In this document: positions 5,650-11,181 of the stretch, piece after piece
How positions within the stretch are numbered: position 1 is the stretch's first letter
How the letters are laid out: the number at the start of each line of letters is the position of its first letter
Source of the DNA: an uncultured Clostridia bacterium
Lineage (GTDB): Bacteria > Bacillota > Clostridia > UBA1381
Reading direction: 5' to 3'
DNA: 11,181 nucleotides
NCBI GenBank assembly: GCA_910579415.1
Contig: CAJTUY010000051.1
Span: forward strand, 1-11,181
Notes under the pieces: generated by a model
Told to the model about the DNA's origin: nothing
The model's database searches: none
The model's input: only the letters and a program-made list of their open reading frames with translations
Position numbers and translations under genes: made by a program

Positions 5650-6958
5650 ATCTTTCCATTTTCCAATACTGCACGCTGTACGGCGGCAGCTCGCTTCCTC
5701 CGCCGAAGTCATGGTTATTTCCCGTAATTAAATCAACAGCCATGCCGCAGCCCGCGTCAAAATGTACCGTAACAGGATTGTCATCTGCGTTAATCGCAAC
5801 CAATACGCGTTCATCCTCAAACTTACGTTCAAAAATACAGTGCTTATTCTGCAAAACAACCGATTTAAAATCACCGCAGCAAAGCGCCTTGCTTTCCTTG
5901 TGCGCCTTCGCAAGCTTTGCTATAAATTCCGTAAGCTCATTTTCCTCAGGCTCATCAAAACTTACGCGAAGCGCAGGGTCACCCTCGCTCTTATGTGCTT
6001 TTGCCCCCCACTCACTGCCGTAATACACACACGGAATACCGGGCATTCCGAATACCATTCCATATACAAGCGGCAAATGATTTTCATTCGTAAGGATACT
6101 TGCAATTCTCGATACATCATGATTATCGGCAAAGCTCAACAAATGTCTGCCCCTATAAAGTGTCCAGTTTTCAGGTCCGAACTGACGAAGCAGAGAATGT
6201 ATAATTTCAAACATATTCATGCTGTTAAAGCTTGAATAAATACCCTTGTAGCACTCGTAGTTGGTACAGCTATGACACATTTCGTCATTTACGAATTGGT
6301 TATAGTCACCGTGCAGAAGCTCGCCTAAAAGCAGAAACTCCTCTTTTAAACCGTCGGTAAACCGTCTTAAACGCTTTAAAAAATCCTTGTCAAGACAGTA
6401 TGCAACGTCCAGACGAAGTCCGTCAATATCAAATTCCTCAACCCAGCCTTTAACAGCATTTAGGATATGTTCTACAACCTCATCATTACGCAAATTCAGC
6501 TTTACAAGGTCAAAATTGCCCTCCCAGCCTTCATACCACAAGCCGTCATTATAATTTGAATTACCGCCGAAATCAATATGAAACCAGTCGCGGTAATGTG
6601 AAGCTTCACGATTTTTAAGTACATCCTCAAATGCCCAGAAACCGCGTCCCACATGATTAAATACACCGTCAAGCACGACCTTTATGCCGTTTTTATGAAG
6701 CTCTTTGCAAAGCTTTTTAAAATCCTCATTTGTACCTAAACGGCAGTCAATTTTCGTATAATCACGCGTGTTGTAGCCGTGAGTATCCGACTCAAATACC
6801 GGCGAAAAATATATCGCGTCGGCGCCCAGTTTCTTTATGTGCGGTATCCATTCACTTACCTTTTCTATTCTGTGCGTAAGTACTCCGTCATTTTCAAACG
6901 GCGCGCCGCAGAAGCCTAACGGATAAATCTGATAAAATACGCTTTTATATGCCCACAT
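5648..6958 (-). CDS. Alpha-amylase family (GH13) glycoside hydrolase, cytoplasmic
   Basis: A 436-residue GH13 enzyme without a signal peptide, so it probably acts on imported malto-oligosaccharides or internal glycogen-type glucans. All catalytic blocks are intact. Region I is DGVFNH (97-102). Region II is GLRLDVA with nucleophile Asp184. The acid/base Glu213 is in LLGELLHGD. Region IV is FADNHDVSR with Asp281. The start (YKSVFYQIYPLGF) and the C-terminal beta domain (VLVAINADDNPVTV) are typical. It is shorter than cyclomaltodextrinases or neopullulanases, because it lacks their N-terminal starch-binding domain. The exact substrate cannot be read from sequence. ATG 6958 has a modest ribosome binding site (AGCAGG), and a promoter lies at 6994-7023. 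The gene is a single unit, convergent with the SLH gene and divergent from the acyltransferase gene. Confidence 0.92.
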   Translation of the reverse strand: MWAYKSVFYQIYPLGFCGAPFENDGVLTHRIEKVSEWIPHIKKLGADAIYFSPVFESDTHGYNTRDYTKIDCRLGTNEDFKKLCKELHKNGIKVVLDGVFNHVGRGFWAFEDVLKNREASHYRDWFHIDFGGNSNYNDGLWYEGWEGNFDLVKLNLRNDEVVEHILNAVKGWVEEFDIDGLRLDVAYCLDKDFLKRLRRFTDGLKEEFLLLGELLHGDYNQFVNDEMCHSCTNYECYKGIYSSFNSMNMFEIIHSLLRQFGPENWTLYRGRHLLSFADNHDVSRIASILTNENHLPLVYGMVFGMPGIPCVYYGSEWGAKAHKSEGDPALRVSFDEPEENELTEFIAKLAKAHKESKALCCGDFKSVVLQNKHCIFERKFEDERVLVAINADDNPVTVHFDAGCGMAVDLITGNNHDFGGGSELPPYSVQYWKMER

Positions 6959-6993
6959 ATTATTTACCTGCTTTCTTTATAATGTCTGCTATT

Positions 6994-7023
6994 ATTGTAC
7001 CATTAAATCACCTTATTCGTCAA
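6994..7023 (-). promoter_or_regulatory. Promoter of the GH13 gene
   Basis: On the minus strand, TTGACG (7023-7018), an 18-bp spacer, and an extended -10 TGGTACAAT with TACAAT at 6999-6994. It stands back to back with the divergent promoter at 7037-7065. Confidence 0.6.
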
Positions 7024-7036
7024 CATTAACTTAGAC

Positions 7037-7065
7037 TTGACATAATTTTAATTATATGGTATACC
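7037..7065 (+). promoter_or_regulatory. Promoter of the acyltransferase-yebC unit
   Basis: Consensus TTGACA (7037-7042), a 17-bp spacer and an extended -10 TGGTATACC (TATACC 7060-7065). It includes the in-frame ATG at 7056. That codon would lie inside the promoter, which favours the ATG at 7092 as the start of the coding region. Confidence 0.6.
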
Positions 7066-7091
7066 TATTATTGGAAAAGAGTGATAGTATT

Positions 7092-8156
7092 ATGATAACA
7101 ACAATAACGGTTTCGGCGATAATTATAATATTCGCCGTGTTTATGCTTGCATGGAGAATACGCTTTGCAGGCAGAGGAAATTTTTTTAATGATTACTTTT
7201 CAGTTGACGAAACTCGTGCAATAAAGGGAATGTGCGCCGTATTTATTTTATTCAGCCATATATGTACATACCTTGCCGATTACTTCCCTGCATTTTTTCT
7301 GTTTAAATATGTCGGAGCGATAATGGTAGGCGGATTTTTCTTCGTGTCGGGCTACGGTCTGCAATACGGCGTTATGAACAGAGAAAACTATCTCAAAGGG
7401 TTTTTTAAAAAACGTCTTTTGACTATTGCCGTACCGTATTATATTATAAATGCATTTTATATTGTAACAAACGATATGGAAAGTGACGCAATTATAAAAT
7501 CGCTGTTCGGTTTTTATCTGTGGTACGTTATGGCGATTACAATTTTCTATATTGGCTTTTATCTATGCAACAGGTTGTTTAAGCCCAAAAATTCACCGTT
7601 TGCCATGACGGTATTTATACTGTTTTATATTATAATAATGCTGAAGCTTAATTTTGGTTACTGGTGGTTTAATTCCTGTCTGGCATTTGCGGCAGGGATA
7701 TGGATATGCCGCCTGTTTAAAAGCTTTACCGCATTCTTTAAACGACAATGGCATCTTAAGCTTGCGCTTTGCGCGGTAATATTTGCGGCAACTTATTACT
7801 ACTATTGCCGCCATGCAAACGACACAACGCTGATTTGTCTTTTGATTACGCTCGTAAATACAACTGCCTTTTCTGTAATGCTGGCAATACTTGCTATGAA
7901 AGTACAGATTAACAACCCGATTTTGCGTATCTGCGGCAACCTGTCGCTTGAATTATATCTCACACATGCGCTGTGGATAACGTGGCTTCGTGTCGGAACA
8001 ATACATTCGGCAACAGGAACACTTTTTGACAATAACATAATATACCTTATCGGAATTGTAGCAGGCACTTTCACAATGTCGCTTGCCGTACATACAGTAT
8101 CGGGCGTTATTTTGGGAAATAGACGCAAAATACTTGAAAACCGCGCTAAGGTGTGA
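7092..8156 (+). CDS. Membrane acyltransferase, acyltransferase 3 (OafA/YrhL-type) family
   Basis: A 354-residue integral membrane protein with about ten hydrophobic helices. Family marks are RAIKGMCAVFILFSHI in the first conserved helix (the His being the likely catalytic one), GGFFFVSGYGLQYG, LWYVMAITIFYIGFYL and the late motif LSLELYLTHALWITW. Members transfer acetyl or other acyl groups to cell-surface sugars or peptidoglycan, and the substrate cannot be told here. The protein ends with a basic cytoplasmic tail (GNRRKILENRAKV). The start at 7092 is preferred over 7056, because the latter falls inside the promoter; AAGAGTGAT provides a modest ribosome binding site. The yebC-type gene follows after 38 nt with its own strong ribosome binding site, so the two may be co-transcribed although they are functionally unrelated. 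Confidence 0.9.
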   Translation: MITTITVSAIIIIFAVFMLAWRIRFAGRGNFFNDYFSVDETRAIKGMCAVFILFSHICTYLADYFPAFFLFKYVGAIMVGGFFFVSGYGLQYGVMNRENYLKGFFKKRLLTIAVPYYIINAFYIVTNDMESDAIIKSLFGFYLWYVMAITIFYIGFYLCNRLFKPKNSPFAMTVFILFYIIIMLKLNFGYWWFNSCLAFAAGIWICRLFKSFTAFFKRQWHLKLALCAVIFAATYYYYCRHANDTTLICLLITLVNTTAFSVMLAILAMKVQINNPILRICGNLSLELYLTHALWITWLRVGTIHSATGTLFDNNIIYLIGIVAGTFTMSLAVHTVSGVILGNRRKILENRAKV

Positions 8157-8194
8157 TAAAATATATCGGAAATGAGATTAAAGGAGTAAAAGAT

Positions 8195-8926
8195 ATGTCA
8201 GGACATTCAAAATGGAGTACAATCAAGCGTAAAAAGGGCGCGAACGACGCGCAGAGAGCTAAAATATTTACAAAAATTGCGCGTGAAATTATTGTTGCGG
8301 TTAAAGCAGGCGGACCCGACCCAGACAATAATTCAAGCTTAAAGGACGCAATTGCAAAGGCGCGTTCAAATAATATGCCTAACGATAATATTAACAGAAC
8401 AATAAAAAAAGCCGCCGGCGATACGGACAGCGATAATTACGAAAGCATTACCTATGAGGGCTATGGTCCGGCCGGAGTTGCAGTTATTGTAAACACGCTT
8501 ACCGATAACAGAAACAGAACTGCGGCTGACGTGCGTCACGCATTTGACAAGAACGGCGGAAATATGGGTCAGACAGGCTGTGTAAGCTTTATGTTTGACC
8601 GCAAGGGCGTAATCGTTATTGAAAACAACGGTCTTGACGAGGACGAGATTACTATGGATGCGCTTGAGGCAGGCGCGGATGATTTGGAGATAGACGAGGA
8701 GTGCGTTGAAATTACGACTGCACCTGAAAATATGGGCGCTGTACGCGACGCGCTTAGCGAAAAATATACAATTTCTTCAGCTGAAGTAAGTATGGTTCCG
8801 CAGACAATGACGGAGCTTACGGACGAAGCGCAGATTACTTCAATGACAAAGCTTCTGGATATGCTGGAGGATAACGATGATGTTCAGGACGTATACCACA
8901 ACTGGGATATGCCCGATGAAGATTGA
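8195..8926 (+). CDS. YebC/PmpR (TACO1) family protein
   Basis: A 243-residue cytoplasmic protein with the invariant start MSGHSKWSTIKRKKGANDAQ, the typical AKARSNNMPNDNINRTIKKA and GYGPAGVAVIVNTLTDNRNR segments, and GGNMGQTGCVSFMFDRKGVI. Length and order match the family throughout. The family was long annotated as transcriptional regulators. The mitochondrial relative TACO1 and work on bacterial members point to helping ribosomes through difficult stretches such as polyproline, and the exact role here cannot be decided from sequence. AAGGAG (8181-8186) precedes ATG 8195; a longer in-frame extension to 8153 would overlap the upstream gene and lacks family support. No U-tract terminator follows. 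The structured repeat at 8935-9038 begins only 8 nt after the stop. Confidence 0.95.
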   Translation: MSGHSKWSTIKRKKGANDAQRAKIFTKIAREIIVAVKAGGPDPDNNSSLKDAIAKARSNNMPNDNINRTIKKAAGDTDSDNYESITYEGYGPAGVAVIVNTLTDNRNRTAADVRHAFDKNGGNMGQTGCVSFMFDRKGVIVIENNGLDEDEITMDALEAGADDLEIDEECVEITTAPENMGAVRDALSEKYTISSAEVSMVPQTMTELTDEAQITSMTKLLDMLEDNDDVQDVYHNWDMPDED

Positions 8927-8934
8927 TTAAGCTT

Positions 8935-9038
8935 AGGCTGGATTAAATTGTCCATCTTACCATTTTTTGCTCGGAGCAGTACCCGCGTACAGCACCGCTC
9001 ACTGCAAAACGGCAATCTGAACAATTTTCTCTCAGCCT
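8935..9038 (-). repeat. Structured repeat element, copy 1 (RNA sense on minus strand)
   Basis: A 104-nt element filling most of the gap between two genes. Read on the minus strand it folds as one long hairpin. The outer stem is AGGCTG/CAGCCT. After an internal loop comes a 10-bp stem AAATTGTTCA/TGGACAATTT with one G-U pair. Then come a further internal loop, CCGTTTT/AAAATGG with one G-U pair, and a tip GTAC-GCGG-GTAC. The same blocks and fold occur at 11044-11145 on the plus strand. No U-tract follows, so it is not a simple terminator. It could be an RNA gene, a regulatory RNA element or a BOX/bcr1-like repeat. I do not recognise the family. Confidence 0.7.
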
Positions 9039-9077
9039 TATTTCTTACTTGATATAGTCATTAAAAGAGGAATAAAA

Positions 9078-9383
9078 ATGAAAAATCTAATTTTGAAAAT
9101 TTTAAAAAACACTTGGGGCTTGCTTATATTTACGCTGATAAGCGGTCTGGCATATTTCTCTGTTGTATACAGATTTGTACTTATGCATACCGAAGTCGGA
9201 GGACATCTTCTCGGAATGTTCCTGCTTCCGCTTGTCGTATGCGGCGCGGCGCTTGTTCTTGTAAAGCTGATTAAGCAATGTCTTTCAGACGAACGGGAAG
9301 GAACGGCGGTAACAATATTTTTACTGCATGTATTCTTTATAATAGTCGCGGCAGTAACCGCCGCTGTAATACTTTTTGTATAG
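9078..9383 (+). CDS. Small integral membrane protein of unknown function
   Basis: A 101-residue hydrophobic protein with about three membrane helices: residues 13-33 (WGLLIFTLISGLAYFSVVYR), 42-62 (LLGMFLLPLVVCGAALVLVK) and 77-101 (AVTIFLLHVFFIIVAAVTAA and onwards). The N-terminus is basic (MKNLILKILKN), and a short charged loop (KQCLSDEREGT) lies between helices two and three. AAAGAGG precedes ATG 9078 at normal spacing. No family is recognised. It ends at a bidirectional terminator shared with folE. It lies downstream of the structured repeat, whose inferred RNA sense is on the opposite strand and therefore would not be its leader. Confidence 0.75.
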   Translation: MKNLILKILKNTWGLLIFTLISGLAYFSVVYRFVLMHTEVGGHLLGMFLLPLVVCGAALVLVKLIKQCLSDEREGTAVTIFLLHVFFIIVAAVTAAVILFV

Positions 9384-9384
9384 A

Positions 9385-9408
9385 AAAAACCGCCTTATGG
9401 CGGTTTTT
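9385..9408. terminator. Bidirectional terminator between small membrane protein and folE
   Basis: AAAAACCGCC (9385-9394) and GGCGGTTTTT (9399-9408) form a perfect 10-bp stem with loop TTAT. The A and T runs give a U-tract in both directions. It overlaps the folE stop codon (9407-9409). Confidence 0.9.
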
Positions 9409-9988
9409 AACTTTTTATCAGATTATAAAATTCATTTCTCAGTTCATGGTCGGTATCGAACAGACCGCGTATTGCGCTTGTGCGCGTCTTTGCTCCGCGT
9501 GATTTTATACCGCGCGCGGTCATACAGCTATGCTCGCCCTCCACTACTACAATAACGTCCTCAGTTTCACATACCTTTTGAAGTATTTCCGCAATATCCG
9601 AACAGATTCTCTCCTGCAATTGCAGTCGTTTTGCCACCATATCGCATATACGCGCTATTTTGGACAAGCCAATTACTTTTTGGTTCGGTATATACCCAAT
9701 ATGACATTTCATATTATACATAAGCGCAAGATGATGTTCACAAAAACTGAATACCTCAATATCCTTTACGATTACAAGGTCGTTTGTCCGAACGTCCTCA
9801 AAACATTTGTCAAACATTTGAGCAATTTCATCATTTGTATAGCGCATACCCTCGAAAACTTCGTCATACATACGCGCGACGCGGTCGGGAGTTTCACGCA
9901 GACCCTCACGATTCGGGTCATCGCCAAGCTCCTCAATAATTGTTCTTATTGCGGCTTTTATTTTCTCGTGATTAAATTCTTTTTTCAA
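9407..9988 (-). CDS. folE: GTP cyclohydrolase I
   Basis: This enzyme converts GTP to 7,8-dihydroneopterin triphosphate, the first step of folate and of 7-deazaguanine (queuosine) synthesis. Visible marks are RETPDRVARMYDEVF (31-45), zinc ligands Cys83 and His86 in FCEHH and Cys155 in EGEHSCMTARG, and the closing GAKTRTSAIRG (165-175). The length of 193 residues is typical of the family. The chosen start is TTG at 9988, because AGGGGAG lies about 7 nt before it and the resulting MKKEFNHEKI fits the family. The in-frame ATG at 10018 lies inside queE and would add ten unlikely residues. The gene follows the queE stop by 2 nt and is probably translationally coupled to it. Pairing with queE suggests service to deazaguanine synthesis, although folate supply is also possible. 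Confidence 0.94.
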   Translation of the reverse strand: MKKEFNHEKIKAAIRTIIEELGDDPNREGLRETPDRVARMYDEVFEGMRYTNDEIAQMFDKCFEDVRTNDLVIVKDIEVFSFCEHHLALMYNMKCHIGYIPNQKVIGLSKIARICDMVAKRLQLQERICSDIAEILQKVCETEDVIVVVEGEHSCMTARGIKSRGAKTRTSAIRGLFDTDHELRNEFYNLIKS

Positions 9989-9990
9989 TT

Positions 9991-10671
9991 CTATACTCCC
10001 CTTTCTTCGGGATTCCATATAACCTTATGAATTTGCAGCTGAAAAACCACATCTTTCAGTACAGGCTCATTCATAATGTGTTCTATCAACTTTTGCGGTT
10101 CGTATTCACCGAATACCACACCTGCGTAAATATGCGGCATTACATCATATTTTTCACTGAGCCTGTCCATTACCGACTTCATCATATTAACATCCTCTCC
10201 CGAACCCACGACAAATTTTACGACGTCGCAGGGACGCAGGCTAAGGAAATTATCCCAAATCATTCTGTCCGACATACCGCTTGACGGCAGTTTATAGTCA
10301 ATGGTGTAAAACATATTCGATACATCTCCGACCTTTGCGGAAAACCCGGCTATGTCCACAGCGCCGTTTGTTTCGATGTTTACTTCATACCCGTCCTTTA
10401 AAAGCCGCGACACAAGCTCTGCGCTGTCCTTATGTAAAAGCGGCTCGCCGCCTGTAAGCGTGATACGCTTAAACTGTTTATTGACGCAAGAGAGTATTTC
10501 ATCAATACTCATTTCCGTATACTCGCAAGGCTCGTCCTCTCCGAAAAGCGCGTACAGCGTATCACAGTACGAACAGCGCAGATTGCACCCCGCAAGACGA
10601 ATAAATGTTGCAGTCTGACCTGTACGCAGACCCTCGCCGTCAATGCTGTCAAAAATCTCTACTATCTTCAT
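9991..10671 (-). CDS. queE: 7-carboxy-7-deazaguanine synthase (radical SAM)
   Basis: A 226-residue radical SAM enzyme that makes 7-carboxy-7-deazaguanine on the route to preQ0, preQ1 and queuosine in tRNA. The cluster-binding motif is CNLRCSYC (Cys29, Cys33, Cys36), the family's Cx3Cx2C. FDSIDGEGLRTGQTATFIRL precedes it, as in all QueE proteins. ITLTGGEPLL (70-79), NIETNG (98-103) and the C-terminal QLQIHKVIW are further family marks. GGGAG lies about 6 nt before ATG 10671. The gene heads a two-gene unit with folE. queC, queD and queF are not in the window, so the pathway is completed elsewhere or by uptake. The divergent promoter at 10682 faces away from it. Its own promoter is not clear; a TATAAT box on the minus strand near 10707-10713 is the best candidate. 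Confidence 0.94.
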   Translation of the reverse strand: MKIVEIFDSIDGEGLRTGQTATFIRLAGCNLRCSYCDTLYALFGEDEPCEYTEMSIDEILSCVNKQFKRITLTGGEPLLHKDSAELVSRLLKDGYEVNIETNGAVDIAGFSAKVGDVSNMFYTIDYKLPSSGMSDRMIWDNFLSLRPCDVVKFVVGSGEDVNMMKSVMDRLSEKYDVMPHIYAGVVFGEYEPQKLIEHIMNEPVLKDVVFQLQIHKVIWNPEERGV

Positions 10672-10681
10672 ATTTTCTCCC

Positions 10682-10710
10682 TTGACAATTTTTACGTTTT
10701 ATGTTATATT
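10682..10710 (+). promoter_or_regulatory. Strong promoter of a putative non-coding RNA
   Basis: Consensus TTGACA (10682-10687), a 17-bp spacer and an extended -10 TGTTATATT with TATATT at 10705-10710. The predicted first base is G10717, which is also the base of a long end-to-end stem. It points away from queE. Confidence 0.75.
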
Positions 10711-10716
10711 ATATAT

Positions 10717-10888
10717 GCAATGTAATTGAATATTGAAATCTTATTTACAACAGGTGTGTTTTTTTTGTCAAAAATACACGCTCTTGTGAATCGCTTGTTG
10801 TATATAAAACTATAAGTATTCAATTACATTGCAGTAATGAGCAGTGTATTTTTATGCGTTGCTCTGACGGGCGGCGCATTTTTTATTT
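10717..10888 (+). ncRNA. Putative structured non-coding RNA of about 170 nt
   Basis: No protein gene is visible, yet the stretch has a near-consensus promoter and an intrinsic terminator about 170 nt downstream. TGCAATGTAATTGAATA (10716-10732) pairs perfectly with TATTCAATTACATTGCA (10817-10833), with the predicted transcription start at the foot of this stem. Inside are an A/U-rich open bubble of 13-14 nt on each side, a second stem TACAACA/TGTTGTA (10746-10752 and 10796-10802), and a hairpin at 10754-10781 with loop TGTC. Stem, bubble and apical stem recall the layout of 6S RNA, but the apical part is short and I see no sequence match, so that identity is not claimed. Two very short frames lie in it: MSKIHALVNRLLYIKL from TTG 10765, and MSSVFLCVALTGGAFFI from ATG 10837. 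A leader or attenuator is thus the main alternative. Confidence 0.6.
10854..10888 (+). terminator. Intrinsic terminator of the putative RNA, with a competing upstream arm
   Basis: ATGCGTTGCTC (10854-10864) pairs with GGGCGGCGCAT (10869-10879) through 11 pairs, three of them G-U, with loop TGAC. TTTTTTATTT follows. The same left arm can instead pair with GAGCAGTGTAT (10839-10849), which would prevent the terminator. Confidence 0.75.
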
Positions 10889-11043
10889 AAAATGCATACT
10901 CTTTTTCAATATAGTTTATTTAATTAAATTTGTTTAGCATTTATCTTTTTTTAAAATATTGAATTTTGTAGCATTAGAGTAGCACGTTTTTAATAAGAAT
11001 GCGCCTGTCCGCTTTTAACCACACATTTTTTGATTTTTTATTA
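10889..11043. other. A/T-rich intergenic stretch, no gene seen
   Basis: A very A/T-rich stretch between the terminator and the second structured repeat. No open frame with a ribosome binding site, no convincing promoter and no hairpin with a U-tract was found on either strand. The T-runs at 11026-11030 and 11034-11039 do not follow a stem. Confidence 0.6.
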
Positions 11044-11145
11044 AGACTGAAAGAAAATCGTTCAAATTGCCGTTTTGAAAGGCGACGACGTACATATGTA
11101 CTTCGAGACTTGAAAAATGGTGAGTTGGGCGATTTTATTCAGTCT
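11044..11145 (+). repeat. Structured repeat element, copy 2 (RNA sense on plus strand)
   Basis: A 102-nt element homologous to the minus strand of 8935-9038. Its outer stem is AGACTGAA/TTCAGTCT. An 11-bp stem AAATCGTTCAA/TTGGGCGATTT with two G-U pairs follows, then CCGTTTT/AAAATGG with one G-U pair, and a tip GTAC-ATAT-GTAC. Shared blocks with copy 1 include GTTCA, ATTGCCGTTTTG and AAAAATGGT. The middle arm has diverged while the helices are kept. TTATTTTAT follows at 11148, only a weak U-tract. No coding potential is seen. Confidence 0.7.
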
Positions 11146-11181
11146 GTTATTTTATATAGCTTGCCGTATTATCCATACTTT

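Noticed and set aside
7056..7091. Start of the acyltransferase at ATG 7056
   Set aside because: It would lie between the -35 and -10 of the best promoter and adds twelve residues without a ribosome binding site.
8935..9038. Reading this structure as the yebC terminator
   Set aside because: No T-run follows on the plus strand, the G-U pairs fit the minus strand only, and a homologous copy exists at 11044 that is not downstream of yebC.
10672..10760. PreQ1 riboswitch in front of queE
   Set aside because: The leader on the queE strand has no preQ1-I loop sequence or pseudoknot, and its most obvious structure, the inverted repeat, fits the divergent plus-strand RNA better.
10717..10888. Calling the RNA 6S (ssrS)
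   Set aside because: The stem-bubble-stem layout is suggestive, but the apical arm is short and no conserved 6S sequence was recognised, so only a structured RNA is claimed.
11091..11101. Palindrome around TACATATGTA as a protein-binding operator
   Set aside because: It is the tip hairpin of the structured repeat, and the homologous copy keeps the GTAC stem with a different loop, so an RNA stem explains it better.

Overview
The window looks like a chromosomal stretch from a low-to-moderate GC Gram-positive anaerobe of the Bacillota, most likely class Clostridia. The evidence is strong AGGAGG-type ribosome binding sites, A/T-rich sigma-A promoters, a sigma-B/F/G-type sigma factor, an S-layer-homology (SLH) protein and a Tn916-type excisionase remnant. 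No rRNA, tRNA or CRISPR array was seen, and the species cannot be named from the sequence.

Layout. (1) 1-1790 is accessory DNA: a partial XRE-family regulator (minus strand, cut by the window edge), a divergent secreted protein of unknown function, then a mobile-element scar. The scar has a strong promoter, a leader hairpin, a frameshifted excisionase gene and a Cys-rich reading frame split at a poly-A run. (2) 1839-2357 holds a NifX/NifB-type protein with a His/Cys-rich tail, with its own promoter and terminator (minus). (3) 2396-5649 is a four-gene plus-strand operon with promoter and terminator: a single-pass membrane protein, an orphan sigma factor, pyrE, and a secreted SLH protein whose best-placed start codon is ATT. 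(4) 5648-7023 is a cytoplasmic GH13 alpha-amylase-family gene (minus). (5) 7037-8926 is a membrane acyltransferase followed by a YebC/TACO1-family gene (plus). (6) 8927-9408 is an intergenic structured repeat, a small membrane protein and a shared bidirectional terminator. (7) 9407-10671 is queE-folE (minus), two deazaguanine-pathway enzymes. (8) 10672-11181 has no protein gene that I can support. It holds a likely stand-alone structured RNA with its own promoter and terminator, and a second copy of the structured repeat.

The most unusual result is a pair of about 103-nt elements in opposite orientations, at 8935-9038 (minus) and 11044-11145 (plus). They share sequence blocks and the same long hairpin fold, and at two helix positions the two copies differ by compensatory base pairs. 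The G-U wobbles are permitted on one strand only, which gives the likely RNA sense. I do not recognise the family. Close to the second copy, the promoter at 10682-10710 would start an RNA exactly at the base of a 17-bp end-to-end stem, and that RNA would end at an intrinsic terminator near 10888.

Metabolically the window mixes housekeeping (pyrimidine salvage or synthesis by PyrE, queuosine-precursor chemistry by QueE/FolE, translation support by YebC) with glycan handling and cell-surface functions. All starts below were checked against ribosome binding sites. Several differ from the longest open frame, and the reasons are given in each entry.
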